Source: Anaerolinea sp.
GTDB taxonomy: Bacteria > Chloroflexota > Anaerolineae > Anaerolineales > Anaerolineaceae
Length of the DNA: 64,000 nucleotides
Reading direction: 5' to 3'
Assembly (NCBI GenBank): GCA_029975965.1
Contig: JARKOV010000035.1
Location: forward strand, 26,002-90,001
The position numbers and the translations under genes were made by a program. The notes beneath the pieces are model-generated. The model saw only the letters and a list, made by a program, of their open reading frames with translations, made no database searches and had not been told where the DNA came from. Each line of letters opens with the position of its first letter. The first letter of the stretch is position 1. Shown piece by piece: positions 42,139 through 51,395 of this stretch.

Positions 42139-42942
42139 TCACCGCCGGTGCTGAAACCAGCCGCGCAGGATGCTGAAAAAGAGTCCCGCCAGCCCGATCT
42201 GCCCGCCGAACGCCAGCACCTGGTTTTTGAAGAACGGCACGTACACCACCGGTCCGCGCGGCAGGTGGCGCAGGGAGGCTTCGACCACCCGCTCAGCGCT
42301 GTCCCAATAGAACTTGGGGATGCGCTCGTAGGCGCGCATCCCGGCGTATTCGGGAGTCTGGTGGAACTCGGTGCGGGTGAAGCCGGGGCACAGCGCCTGA
42401 ACGCGCACGCCCGTCCCGGCGACCTCGCGCGACAGCCCGATGCAGAACGTGTTCAGGTACGCCTTGGTCGCGTAGTAATGGATGCTCCCGGGCAAGGCGA
42501 TGAACGAGCCCAGCGAGGAGACATGGACGATGTTGCCAGAGCCCCGGTCGAGCATGCCGGGCAGGGCCGCGCGGGTGAGCCGCATGGATGCCAGCACATG
42601 AACCTGCGCCATGGCGGTGTGGCGGTTGATGTCCGAGTCGGCGAAAAAGCCGCGCACGCCAAAGCCGGCGTTGCTGATCAGGTAGTCGAGGTGGGCCGCA
42701 CGGTGGATGCGCTCCTCGACGCGTTGGACATCGCCCAGGTCGGCCAGGTCCGCCGGCAGCGCTTCGGCCTGTGCGCCGCGCTCCTGGCGCAGCTCCTCCG
42801 CCAGGGCTTCCAGGCGCTCGCGGCGGCGCGCCACCAGGATCAGGTCGCAGCCGCGCGCGGCCAGGGCGCGGGCAAAGGCTGCTCCCAGCCCGGCGGATGC
42901 GCCGGTGACCAGCGCGACAGGTCGATCGTGGGGGTTCGCCAT
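42139..42942 (-). CDS. Short-chain dehydrogenase/reductase
   Basis: 267 residues of the classical SDR family. Cofactor motif TGASAGLGAAFA, the Arg-rich ARRRERL after beta2 (favours NADPH), NAG in SNAGFG, catalytic Ser in VSSLGS and YxxxK in YYATKAY. It resembles YqjQ/DltE-type oxidoreductases; the C-terminal hydrophobic stretch (VYVPFFKNQVLAFGGQIGL) suggests membrane association and lipid-like substrates. It is a single gene. Confidence 0.9.
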   Translation of the reverse strand: MANPHDRPVALVTGASAGLGAAFARALAARGCDLILVARRRERLEALAEELRQERGAQAEALPADLADLGDVQRVEERIHRAAHLDYLISNAGFGVRGFFADSDINRHTAMAQVHVLASMRLTRAALPGMLDRGSGNIVHVSSLGSFIALPGSIHYYATKAYLNTFCIGLSREVAGTGVRVQALCPGFTRTEFHQTPEYAGMRAYERIPKFYWDSAERVVEASLRHLPRGPVVYVPFFKNQVLAFGGQIGLAGLFFSILRGWFQHRR

Positions 42943-43000
42943 GATTTATCCTAAGGTGATTTTGGTTGTTACAACCCAAAGGTTTTGTTGCGGATCGACC

Positions 43001-43837
43001 CTAAAACAGCACGGAGGCCAGCTCGTTGCGGTACTGGCGCGCGGTGGGGTCGTCGGGGTTGTACAGCTCGAGGATGCCCAGCAGCACCTGTCGCGCGCGG
43101 TCGTTGCGGAAGCGCCGCTCCTGGCGCAAAATTTCCAGCAGGCCGTCCATGGCGGCTTCCAGGTTCCCGCGCTGCGCCAGGCGCAGGCTGTTGCGGTAGG
43201 TGGCGTCCAGCACGGTTTCGTCCGGCAGCCTGCCCTGCGCCGCCAGGACCAAGTCCTCGGCCAGCGGGCGCAGCCGTTCGGCGGTCAGGAACTCGCGGCT
43301 GGGCGGGAAATTGCGCAATAAGAAGGCCGCTTCGTTGCCCTGTCCCTGGGCCAGCATCGATTTGACCAGCCCCAGTTGCACTTCGGGTTTGCCGGGCTCT
43401 TGCTCATCCAGCTCGCGGAACAGGCGCTCGGCGGCACCCCATTGTTGCTCGCCCATCAGGCTGTTGGCTTTCTCGAGGGTCAGGGCGTGCTTCGAGGGCG
43501 GTAGCAGGCGGGTCAGAAATTCGCGGATGCGGTTTTCGGGTTGCAGCCCGACGAACTCGGCCACCACCTGTCCCTGGCTGAACGCCTTCACCGTGGGGAT
43601 GCTGCGCACGCCGTAGCGCACCGCCAGGTTGGGGTTGTCGTCCACATTGACGCGCGCCAGCCGGAAGGTTCCGCGCGCCTCGTTGGTTAAATTCTCGAGC
43701 AGCGGGGTTAGCGTGCGGCAAGGCTGGCACCACACCGCCCAGAAATCCACCACCACCGGTACATTCTGCGAGTAGGCCAGGACTTCGTATTCAAAATCTG
43801 CTTCGCTGACGTCGACAATAAAATCAGAGGCCATCAT
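43001..43837 (-). CDS. Thioredoxin-TPR protein (CnoX/YbbN-like)
   Basis: 278 residues: thioredoxin domain (residues 1-110) with WCQPC active site and cis-Pro SIPTVKAF, followed by a TPR-like helical region (about 115-278). This is the YbbN/CnoX architecture, a holdase that works with chaperonin and DnaK. The active-site Cys pair is present, unlike some YbbN. GGAGA before ATG 43837; the second ATG one codon later is equally possible. Confidence 0.88.
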   Translation of the reverse strand: MMASDFIVDVSEADFEYEVLAYSQNVPVVVDFWAVWCQPCRTLTPLLENLTNEARGTFRLARVNVDDNPNLAVRYGVRSIPTVKAFSQGQVVAEFVGLQPENRIREFLTRLLPPSKHALTLEKANSLMGEQQWGAAERLFRELDEQEPGKPEVQLGLVKSMLAQGQGNEAAFLLRNFPPSREFLTAERLRPLAEDLVLAAQGRLPDETVLDATYRNSLRLAQRGNLEAAMDGLLEILRQERRFRNDRARQVLLGILELYNPDDPTARQYRNELASVLF

Positions 43838-43980
43838 GTCATCTTCTCCGCGTTCCGTTATACATCCATCGAGGGCTTCCGATAAAAAGAACGATCCCTC
43901 AATTTATAAACGATAACAGAAGGGTATAAGAATTATATCGGAATCTGGCCGTAGTTGATCCGGCTTAATCTTTGATTTAC

Positions 43981-44039
43981 CGTATCTGTTCAGAGAGCAG
44001 GGGAGAAGTCCTCTCTTGCACCTCTGGCTGAGGAATTAC
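43981..44039. repeat. Copy 2 of the 31-nt identical intergenic element
   Basis: Bases 44002-44032 match 40766-40796 exactly; flanks are similar but diverged (TGTTCAG...CTGAGGAATTACG). It lies just beyond the 3' end of the HEPN gene, as copy 1 lies at the end of the methyltransferase gene, so both may act as transcript 3' ends. Confidence 0.7.
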
Positions 44040-44053
44040 GATTCACCTCACGA

Positions 44054-44497
44054 TCAGATAGCCAGCTTATCCTGACCCGTAATCAGTTCTACGATATGGT
44101 CGATAAACCCTTTGGCAAAGGATATAGCCTGCTCTGCTTCGGCTTTGGAGACGACTCCAGCCACTTCATATACCACCCGGTGGCGCTTTCTGCGCATCTG
44201 ATCGAACAACCTCACCTGGCTGCGATACGCCGGCCCCAGTCTCTCAGCGATAAACTCAACGACAGTCGCGTGTTGCTCTCCTCCACGGGGTCGGTATCCT
44301 TCTGTCAGGACAAGCGCCCGGCTTGCCTGGAGAATCGAGTTGTAGGCGATCGAATAGGCCCAATCGGGGGCTTCATCCAGGTTTTTTTTCGCGGTGACCA
44401 GGTCTCGCTGAGCGACCTGGAGAAGTTGCTTGATTTCGATCGGTTTGGCCGAATAAGGCCGGATACGATCTGTCTTGATCAGGCGATCATAAGGCAT
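44054..44497 (-). CDS. HEPN-domain protein (probable toxin)
   Basis: 147 residues, all-helical. Recognisable are IEIKQLLQVAQRDLVTAKKN, AYSIAYNSILQASRALVLTE and, near the end, MRRKRHRVVYE, which fits the RxxxxH motif of HEPN nucleases. In MNT/HEPN pairs the HEPN protein is the RNase toxin and is neutralised by nucleotidylation on a Tyr near this motif; a Tyr is present directly after it (VVYE). Start 44497 (MPYDRLIKTD) overlaps the MNT gene by 11 bp. Confidence 0.85.
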   Translation of the reverse strand: MPYDRLIKTDRIRPYSAKPIEIKQLLQVAQRDLVTAKKNLDEAPDWAYSIAYNSILQASRALVLTEGYRPRGGEQHATVVEFIAERLGPAYRSQVRLFDQMRRKRHRVVYEVAGVVSKAEAEQAISFAKGFIDHIVELITGQDKLAI

Positions 44498-45068
44498 TTT
44501 CAGCTCCGACCAGCATGATCTTTGGCGAGTGATAGACATTCATCACGAACGGTTCTTCACGATCTCGTTTCTCATGCCACTCGATATCTGAAAAGATCAC
44601 GTAATTGATTGGGCGGTTTAAATCCGCTTCGGCGTCAGCAATGAGGGTGGCGAATGCTTCCAGGTCCACCTCCCCAATGACCATCAGATCGATATCTGAA
44701 CGGCTGTCTGCTTCGCCGGTGACGAACGATCCATAGATAAATGCAGCTTTCACCCGCTCCAGGCCGCCCAGCCTCGTTCGTATGACGCCGCCTATCCCTT
44801 CGGTCTTGATAATGATGGAGCGCAATTCGGACAGGATTGGGCAGGTGGGATCCACCCGGTAGGCTTTCGAATTTCCTTTCGGCTGGCTGGTAAGAATCCC
44901 CAAATTCTCCAGCCGGTTCAACTCTTTCCACACCGGGCTGTAATTTTCTTTCAACGATTGCGCCAATTCCCAGGCGTTTTTTTCCGCTCCGGGTGAGAGG
45001 AAAAATGTTGTCAGCAGCCTGGCCCTGACGCGCGACGAAAGCAGGTTTTCGAGGATAGGTTTAGCCAT
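44487..45068 (-). CDS. Winged-helix nucleotidyltransferase (MNT-type antitoxin)
   Basis: 193 residues. N-terminal winged helix (residues 1-90: RVRARLLTTFFLSPGAEKNA, ENYSPVWKELNRLENLGIL) and C-terminal minimal nucleotidyltransferase with GSFVTGEADSRSDIDLMVIG, i.e. the GSxxxG and DxD metal ligands. In this class the enzyme modifies and silences the partner HEPN toxin. The DNA-binding half may also repress the operon at the palindrome 45069-45107. ATG 45068 has no clear ribosome binding site. The order MNT then HEPN with an overlap is the classic arrangement. Confidence 0.85.
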   Translation of the reverse strand: MAKPILENLLSSRVRARLLTTFFLSPGAEKNAWELAQSLKENYSPVWKELNRLENLGILTSQPKGNSKAYRVDPTCPILSELRSIIIKTEGIGGVIRTRLGGLERVKAAFIYGSFVTGEADSRSDIDLMVIGEVDLEAFATLIADAEADLNRPINYVIFSDIEWHEKRDREEPFVMNVYHSPKIMLVGAENAL

Positions 45069-45107
45069 TATCACTAGTTGAGATAATTTTATCACAAATA
45101 GTGATAA
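45069..45107 (-). promoter_or_regulatory. Operator of the MNT/HEPN pair
   Basis: TTATCAC-AAATA-GTGATAA (45089-45107) is a perfect inverted repeat with 7-bp arms. A third half-site TATCACTA at 45069-45076 pairs with TAGTGATA at 45099-45106. All lie directly against the start codon in AT-rich DNA; a -35-like TTGTGA (minus strand, 45097-45092) lies inside. Confidence 0.65.
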
Positions 45108-45130
45108 AACAAGCCGGATGGCGGCCCGCT

Positions 45131-46353
45131 TTATTCGTAGCGCAGGGCTTCGACTGGCTGCAGGTTGGCGGCCCGGTTGGCCGGGTAGATGCCGAAGAAC
45201 AGGCCGACCGCGGTGGAGAAGATCGTCGCCAGCAAGATGGCGTCCAGGCCGACGACCGGGGTGAGCATCGTGTTGCTGGCGGCGGCGATGCGCCCCACGA
45301 TGAAGGCGATCAACCAACCTAAGCCGATGCCGATCACCCCGCCGATCAGGCTGAGCAGCGACGATTCGGTGAGGAACTGGATCAACACATCGCGGCGGCG
45401 CGCCCCCAGCGCCTTGCGCAGGCCGATCTCACGCGTGCGCTCGGTGACCGAGACCAGCATGATGTTCATGATGCCGATCCCTCCCACCAGCAGCGAAATC
45501 CCTGCGATGCCGCCCAGGAAGATGGTCAACACCGAGGTAATCGTGTTGGCGGTGGCGATGAAATCATCCTGGGTGAAGATGGTGAAGTCGTCCGCGCCGA
45601 CCTCGGTGCGGTGGCGCTGGCGCAGGATCTGCCCAATCTCGTCCACCGCGCTGCGCACCGTGTCGGGGCTGGTGGCGGAGACGAAAATCACGTCCACCCG
45701 TTCGCGCGCGCGCCGGATCAGGCGGGTCTGGGCGGTGTCGAACGGCACCAGCACGACGTTATCCTGGCTGCCAAACGCCCCGCCGCCTTTGGGCTCCAGG
45801 ACGCCGATCACGCGAAACGGCTGCCCGTCGATACGGATGGTCGCCCCGGTCACCCCATCTCGCGCGCCGAAGAGTTTGTCGGCCACTTCCGGGCCGATCA
45901 AGGCCACCGAGGCGCGTTCGAGCAGGTGGGTATCGTTAATCGGCTCGCCTTCGGTGAGGGCGTAGTTGCGCACCACCAGGTAATCGGGGGTGACGCCGTA
46001 AATGGTCGAGTTGGTCTGCTCGCGCTGGAAAGACACCTCGCGGTCGCCCTGGATCACCGGCGCGGCGTTGGCCACCGAAGGCGCCAGGAAGACGTCTTTG
46101 ATCGCCTGCACATCGCCGAGGGTGAGCGGCTTTGCGTTGCGCACGTTCTCGGTAAAATTGCCCTGGAAGACGAACAGCAGGTTAGTGCCGATGCCGGAGA
46201 TCGAGCCGGTGATGGCCTGCTGGGCGCCGTTGCCGACCGCCAGCATGGCGATTACCGCGCCAACCCCGATCACGATGCCCAGGATGGTCAGCGCAGAGCG
46301 CAGCTTGTTGGACGCCAGGCTTTGCAGCGCCTCGATGACCGCCTGCCCAATGT

Positions 46354-46357
<4 letters not shown>
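45131..46357 (-). CDS. MacB-type ABC transporter permease (FtsX domain)
   Basis: 408 residues. One N-terminal helix ([21 protein letters not shown]), a large extracytoplasmic domain of about 220 residues, then three C-terminal helices containing [20 protein letters not shown] and the typical ending [10 protein letters not shown]. This is the MacB/YknZ type, which moves cargo from the outer leaflet rather than pumping through the membrane. The start overlaps the ATPase stop by ATGA. Partners are the next two genes upstream. Confidence 0.92.
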
Positions 46358-47037
<680 letters not shown>

Positions 47038-47051
47038 CTGGTCCCCGATCG

Positions 47052-48449
47052 CTAAAACCCGCCGCCGCCGCCCATCATCGGCTGCAGCTCGGTGGGCGGG
47101 TTGAGCACCAGCACGTCGCCGGGCTCCACGCCTTCCAGCACCTGGCTGTTGATGTCGGAGGTCAGCCCAAGCTGGATCTCGGTGACTTGCGGCACGCCGT
47201 TGACCAGTTTGTACACCACGCGCCGGCCGTTGCGCAGGCGCACCGCGCGGTTGGGCACCAGCACCACGTCCTTGAGCTCCTCGGTGATCAGGTTGACCGC
47301 GGCGGTCATGCCGGGGCGCACCGCGCCGTCGGCGCCGGTCAGCTCGATGGTCACGGTGAAGTTGACCACGCCCTGCACGTTGGTGCCGACCTGCCCCACC
47401 TCGACCACCTGTCCCTGGTATTCTTTGCCCTGGATGGCGTCGAAGGTCAGGGTAGCCGACTGGCCGAGGCTGACCCGGTTGATATCAACCTCGGTGATGT
47501 CCACATCCACCAGCAGGTGCGACAGGTCGTCGATGCGGAAAGAGACCGTTCCGGGGGCCACTTCGTCGCCGACTTTTGAGCGCACCTCGGTGATCGTTCC
47601 GGCAAAGGGCGCCTCGACGCGCACCTGCGCCAGGGTGGCCTGGATGGCGTCCACGCGGGCCTGGGCGGCTTCGATGTCCAGCGGGTCGGCGCCGTTTTTC
47701 AGGCGCTCCCACTCGCGCTCCGCGTCGGCCAGCCGGGCTTTGGCCAGGGTGACGCGCGCATCGGCTTCGGCCAGCTCGAGCTCGTCGGGCTTGCTGAGCA
47801 GCCAGTTCAGGTTGGCCTGGTTGCGGTCGCGCTTCTGCTTGGCGCTGGCCAGCGCAGAGAGCGCCTGGGCGCGAAACGGATCGTCCTCGGCGCGGTTGGC
47901 CACCTGGTCGTAAATCTCCTGGGCGCGATCGACCTCATCCTGCGCCAGCGCCAGGTTGGCTCGCGCAACGTCCACCGTATCGTCCGAGCTGCGCGAGTAA
48001 TTTTTGCTGGCGCGCTTGGTCTCGGCGTCGTCCAGCTCTTTGCGGGCGGCAACCAGCGCCTGGTACGCCTCGGCAGTGGCGGCATCGGAGTTGATCAGGG
48101 TATCCAGGTTGCGCTGCGCCGTGACCAGGTCGGCGCGCGCCAGGATCATCGACTGGGGCAGCCAGCCCGGGTCGAGCTCGGCGAGGACGTCGCCATCGGC
48201 GACCACGTCGCCGACCGCAACCTGAATCGCGCCGATGCGACCGGTGGTTTGCCAGGAGATGACCCCCGACTGGTTGGCGTGCACCGTGCCGGTCGCCCCG
48301 ACGATCGCGGTCAGGTCGCCGCGCGTCACGTTGGCGGTTTGAAAGGAGCCGGCTGCGGCCGCCTGGGCTCTTTGCCAGGCCTGGTAACCGAAATACCCGC
48401 CCGCCGCTACGATGGCGATTACAATGAGGATAACAATTGCTCGTTTCAT
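47052..48449 (-). CDS. Periplasmic-adaptor (MacA/HlyD-type) subunit
   Basis: About 465 residues. N-terminal membrane anchor ([20 protein letters not shown]), lipoyl/barrel-sandwich half ([20 protein letters not shown]), a long Ala-rich coiled coil (about residues 100-260), the second lipoyl half ([19 protein letters not shown]) and the beta-barrel and end domains. It ends in a Gly/Met-rich tail. With the following ATPase and permease it makes a tripartite export set. In a single-membrane organism the adaptor would reach the cell wall instead of an outer membrane. ATG 48449 is preferred. Confidence 0.9.
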   Translation of the reverse strand: MKRAIVILIVIAIVAAGGYFGYQAWQRAQAAAAGSFQTANVTRGDLTAIVGATGTVHANQSGVISWQTTGRIGAIQVAVGDVVADGDVLAELDPGWLPQSMILARADLVTAQRNLDTLINSDAATAEAYQALVAARKELDDAETKRASKNYSRSSDDTVDVARANLALAQDEVDRAQEIYDQVANRAEDDPFRAQALSALASAKQKRDRNQANLNWLLSKPDELELAEADARVTLAKARLADAEREWERLKNGADPLDIEAAQARVDAIQATLAQVRVEAPFAGTITEVRSKVGDEVAPGTVSFRIDDLSHLLVDVDITEVDINRVSLGQSATLTFDAIQGKEYQGQVVEVGQVGTNVQGVVNFTVTIELTGADGAVRPGMTAAVNLITEELKDVVLVPNRAVRLRNGRRVVYKLVNGVPQVTEIQLGLTSDINSQVLEGVEPGDVLVLNPPTELQPMMGGGGGF

Positions 48450-48684
48450 GATCCGTCGCTTCCCGTTCTTTCTGAATACATCCGCTCTATCATAATGCTT
48501 TGGCATCCGCCCGGCAAGGGGGTTGTATCAAACGCTCATCCCATTCTCATTTTCCCCCGGGTGCCGACGTGGCAATCAAAACCCCCTCGCCCGTTTGGTG
48601 AGAGGGCGGGGGGTGAGGTCAGAAAAACCTGCACATCGGGTTAATTTAATAACCCAAGCGGCAGAATATTGGACACCTACGCTC
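48450..48684. other. Intergenic region with one GC hairpin
   Basis: 235 bp between the LysM gene end and the adaptor start. It contains the imperfect inverted pair CCCCCTCGCCC/GGGCGGGGGG (48582-48614) and no coding frame. A promoter for the adaptor operon probably lies here, but no hexamer pair is convincing. Confidence 0.5.
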
Positions 48685-49476
48685 TTACCGGCGTAAAAAG
48701 CGGAAATACACGCCCAGCCCGGCTCCGCCCAGGATGAGCACCGCCCCGGCGATGAGCAGCAGCGGCGAGCGCCCGCTTTCGCCCTCTCCCTGACCGGGAG
48801 GCGGCTGGCGCACGCTGATCTGCGCGCCAAAATCGATGATCGAGCGGTTTCCGGCGACCAGTTGCAGCGGGTAATTGGTGGTGGTGGTCGGGTTGTAACC
48901 GGAGGGCACGGCCATGCTGATGTTGTATTCTCCCTCGGGCAGGTCGGGGAAGCAGACCGGCTCGTCGCGGTCCGAGGTGATCCCCGTCTCCGAGATCGAC
49001 CCGCTGCGGTCGCTCACGCTGACCGCTCCACCCAGGATGGGCGCCTCACCCGCCTCGCGGATGGCGTTGCCGTTCACATCCGCAAACAGGACGATGCAAA
49101 TCTCACCGCTGCCGGGTGGCTGCGTAGGGGTGGGCAACATGGGGGTGGGGGTGATGTCCGGGTTGGGCGTGACGGTCGGCTCGGGGGTCACGATGGCCAG
49201 CAGCAGATCTTGCCCAACCACCAGGTCACAGGCGTCGTTCAACTTGTTGAGCGTGCGCAACTGCTCGACCTTGATGCCGGTGAGCAGCTCGATCCGCAGG
49301 CAGGAGTCGCCCGACTGCACTTTGTAGAGGATGCGCCCCTCCGCGTTGGGGGTCGGCGTCTGGTAGGTCACCTGGCCTGGCTGGCTGGCGCGCGCCGGCG
49401 ACGTCAACGCCAGGATCAGCCCGGCGGCCAGAAGGGTAACGAATACGAACAGGGGAACGTTGCTCTTCGTGGTCAT
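48685..49476 (-). CDS. LysM-domain surface protein with SdrD-B-like domain and C-terminal anchor
   Basis: 263 residues. Signal peptide (VPLFVFVTLLAAGLILALTS) to about residue 30, LysM module (ILYKVQSGDSCLRIELLTGI, near residues 48-95) for peptidoglycan or chitin-type glycans, a Thr/Pro linker, then a Cna-B/SdrD-like beta domain (LFADVNGNAIREAGEAPILGG) and a final helix plus FRFLRR that anchors it in the membrane. It is probably on the cell surface. No Shine-Dalgarno site is seen; TATAAT lies 8 bp before the ATG. Confidence 0.85.
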   Translation of the reverse strand: MTTKSNVPLFVFVTLLAAGLILALTSPARASQPGQVTYQTPTPNAEGRILYKVQSGDSCLRIELLTGIKVEQLRTLNKLNDACDLVVGQDLLLAIVTPEPTVTPNPDITPTPMLPTPTQPPGSGEICIVLFADVNGNAIREAGEAPILGGAVSVSDRSGSISETGITSDRDEPVCFPDLPEGEYNISMAVPSGYNPTTTTNYPLQLVAGNRSIIDFGAQISVRQPPPGQGEGESGRSPLLLIAGAVLILGGAGLGVYFRFLRR

Positions 49477-49484
49477 CGTTGTTC

Positions 49485-49490
49485 ATTATA
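49485..49490 (-). promoter_or_regulatory. TATAAT box 8 bp before the LysM gene start
   Basis: On the minus strand TATAAT is followed by 8 bases and ATG 49476. Transcription would start at or next to the start codon, so the mRNA is probably leaderless. Confidence 0.5.
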
Positions 49491-49535
49491 ACACTGCCAG
49501 GATTGTCAAGGCATGGCCTTCCCAAGGGATTCCCC

Positions 49536-49567
49536 GTAGCGGGCGGACCGATGTGTCCGCCTGCTAC
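49536..49567. repeat. 13-bp hairpin and relative of the 10.3-kb repeats
   Basis: GTAGCGGGCGGAC (49536-49548) pairs with 49555-49567 with one G-T wobble. Directly after it, 49574-49616 (AAGAGAGATCGCCGCGCCGC and onward to GATGACGTG) resembles the repeat cluster of 10253-10632. It is part of the 278-bp gap between the LysM and DUF5666 genes, which holds no gene. Confidence 0.6.
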
Positions 49568-49679
49568 GGCAAGCGAAAGAGAGATCGCCGCGCCGCCTCC
49601 GGCGGCTCGCGATGACGTGCTGTGAGGGCGGACCGGTGCGCGCCGGCTACAACCATTGCAGAATCGGGCGATAAAAATC

Positions 49680-49713
49680 GTGGGGATTTGCCCCCCAAGG
49701 GGCAAATCCCCAC
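49680..49713. terminator. Perfect 15-bp hairpin
   Basis: GTGGGGATTTGCCCC (49680-49694) pairs exactly with 49699-49713, loop CCAA. It lies just past the 3' end of the DUF5666 gene (minus strand). Confidence 0.7.
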
Positions 49714-49754
49714 ATCTCAGCGATCGCCGTGATCAACCCTGGCTCAGGGGAAAG

Positions 49755-50780
49755 CTATGGGTTGCGCCGGTCGCGCCGGCGATCATCGCGGTTGTAGTCT
49801 CGATCGCGGTCTTTGTTTTCGTTGTTGCCCCGGTCGCGGGGCTTTTCGATGGGTTTGGTCTTGGTGATGCTGATCTTCTCAGCCACCAGGCTGCCGTCGG
49901 CCTTTTTGCGCGCCTCCACCTTGAGCGTGTCGCCCACTGCCGGGCCGCCCTGGATTTGGGTTGCGCCGGTCACCAGCACCACCTGGTCGCCGACCGTCCA
50001 CTGCTCCCCGTTGATGGCTTTCAACACCCCGCGCAAGGTGACTTTCCGTTCGATATATTCGGCGGGTTTATCGCTGCCGGTGTTCTTCTTCTCAATCTTC
50101 AGCGCGATCAGCGTTCCGTTCTGGTCCAGGCAGGCCTTGACCAGCACCGTGTCGCCCACTGTTGGGCTGCCTCTGAGCTGCGTGTCGGCGTTCACCTGCA
50201 CTTGCTGGTCGCCGATGGTCCACACATCGCCGTTGATCGCAGTCACCTGGCCGCGAAGCTCCACGGTGGCGGTTGGTTGGGGGGTTGGCCCTGGATCCCG
50301 CGGAACTTCTGTTGTGGCGGTGGGTGTCTGGGTGGGGGTGTGCTCGGGCGTCGCGCCAGGCGGTTCCTGGGTGGGGGTGTGCTCAGGTGTGGCGCTGGGC
50401 GGCACCTGGGTGGGCGTGGCGCTGGGCGGCACCTGGGTGGGCGTTCGGGTGGGTGTCGCGCTGGGCGGCACCTGGGTGGGTGTGCGAGTCGGTGTGGCGC
50501 TGGGCGGCACCTGGGTGGGTGTTCGGGTGGGCGTCGCGCTGGGCGGCACCTGGGTGGGTGTGCGAGTCGGCGTGGCGCTGGGCTGACCAGGCCCCGGGTA
50601 GGCCGGGTCGGTCGGGGCGGGGGTGGTGTCCGGCGGCGGATAAGCTTCCGCTGCGGCGGCAAAAACTCCACCGTCTGCGAAGAGGAATGGCCCGGTTGCC
50701 TGAACGGCTCTGGCGCTGAGGGCGAGTAAAACCACCGCCGCCAGAATGAACAGGCCCAGCCATTTTGCTTTTGAATTCAT
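49755..50780 (-). CDS. Exported protein with Thr/Pro repeat and two DUF5666 domains
   Basis: 341 residues. Signal peptide (LGLFILAAVVLLALSARAVQA), a Thr/Pro-rich repeat region (PPSATPTRTPTQV copies, about residues 55-150), two DUF5666-like OB-type modules (LRGQVTAINGDVWTIGDQQV; LRGVLKAINGEQWTVGDQVV), and a very basic/acidic tail (RDRGNNENKDRDRDYNRDDR). The function of DUF5666 is not known; it is usual in exported Chloroflexota proteins. ATG 50780 has AAGGAG; the longer N-terminal frame is rejected. Confidence 0.85.
   Translation of the reverse strand: MNSKAKWLGLFILAAVVLLALSARAVQATGPFLFADGGVFAAAAEAYPPPDTTPAPTDPAYPGPGQPSATPTRTPTQVPPSATPTRTPTQVPPSATPTRTPTQVPPSATPTRTPTQVPPSATPTQVPPSATPEHTPTQEPPGATPEHTPTQTPTATTEVPRDPGPTPQPTATVELRGQVTAINGDVWTIGDQQVQVNADTQLRGSPTVGDTVLVKACLDQNGTLIALKIEKKNTGSDKPAEYIERKVTLRGVLKAINGEQWTVGDQVVLVTGATQIQGGPAVGDTLKVEARKKADGSLVAEKISITKTKPIEKPRDRGNNENKDRDRDYNRDDRRRDRRNP
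50401..50583. repeat. In-gene minisatellite, 39-bp units in a 78-bp pattern
   Basis: Units beginning GGCACCTGGG start at 50401 (a short 27-bp unit), 50428, 50467, 50506 and 50545. The variable part alternates between two versions (TTCGGGT...TCGCG and TGCGAGT...TGGCG), so the higher-order period is 78 bp. It encodes the PPSATPTRTPTQV repeat on the minus strand. Confidence 0.85.
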
Positions 50781-50942
50781 CCGGTTTCTCCTTAAACAGG
50801 TGTTTCGATAAGCTGCGTACAACCTATACGTCCCTGTTAAGCGGAAAAAGTTACGCCCGCCGCCCCTATCCAATTTCTGCCCCCGATGCAGAGCGGGGGC
50901 AGGAAACCTCGAAAAATCACCTGAAACTGAACGATCAATTGC

Positions 50943-50972
50943 TTGACACGGGCGCGTCGGGAACTGTACAAT
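50943..50972 (+). promoter_or_regulatory. Strong promoter of the small membrane protein gene
   Basis: TTGACA (50943-50948), an 18-bp spacer, TACAAT (50967-50972). This is the best -35/-10 pair in the window. The leader of about 110 bases contains the long hairpin 51011-51056. Confidence 0.65.
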
Positions 50973-51010
50973 GGAATCTGAAATTCTGTTCTACCCAAAA
51001 GCGAGTTTCA

Positions 51011-51056
51011 TATTTTCTGTCAGATGTGGGGCAAAGCTCACATCTGACAGAAAATA
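51011..51056 (+). promoter_or_regulatory. Perfect 18-bp hairpin in a predicted 5' leader, TTCTGT/TGTGGG family
   Basis: Arms 51011-51028 and 51039-51056 pair exactly. The pattern TTCTGT-CAGA-TGTGGG and the loop GCAAAGCT match the hairpins at 12735 and 32602. It lies between a promoter and a start codon in a divergent gap, so it is not at a gene end. It could be an attenuator or an inserted element. Confidence 0.65.
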
Positions 51057-51089
51057 AAATGCACAATCCTACCCAAGGGGACTCCGGCC

Positions 51090-51371
51090 ATGACGACCAG
51101 TGATCTGCTGCGAATCTTGCTTCTGTTGACCGCTCTCGGCATGATCGCCCTGGCGTTGAACTACCTGCGCCAGCGCCACCTGGCCTGGCCGGACTTCCTC
51201 GCCTGGGCCTTGCTGGCGGTGCTGGTGCCCATTTTTGGCCCTTGCCTGGTGATCGCGCTGCGGCCGGGGCAAACCGAGTCCGGGCAGGCTCAGCCCCCGC
51301 AGCGCACCCCGGCCAGGCGCTCCACCCGCGCGGCGCGACCGGCCGAGCGCAGCCAGCCCCCCGAAGGCTAG
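51090..51371 (+). CDS. Small membrane protein, PLD-nuclease-N-like
   Basis: 93 residues with two hydrophobic helices (LLRILLLLTALGMIALAL; FLAWALLAVLVPIFGPCLV) and a basic, Pro/Arg-rich cytoplasmic tail. The second helix with PIFGPCLVIALRPG fits the PLDc_N (phospholipase D nuclease N-terminal) family of small membrane proteins of unknown role. It is driven by the promoter 50943-50972. Confidence 0.7.
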   Translation: MTTSDLLRILLLLTALGMIALALNYLRQRHLAWPDFLAWALLAVLVPIFGPCLVIALRPGQTESGQAQPPQRTPARRSTRAARPAERSQPPEG

Positions 51372-51395
51372 CTATTCTTAATCTTCGTAAACCCG

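Noticed and set aside
50401..50583. CRISPR-like array
   Set aside because: The units are back to back without unique spacers and code in frame for a Thr/Pro repeat in an exported protein.
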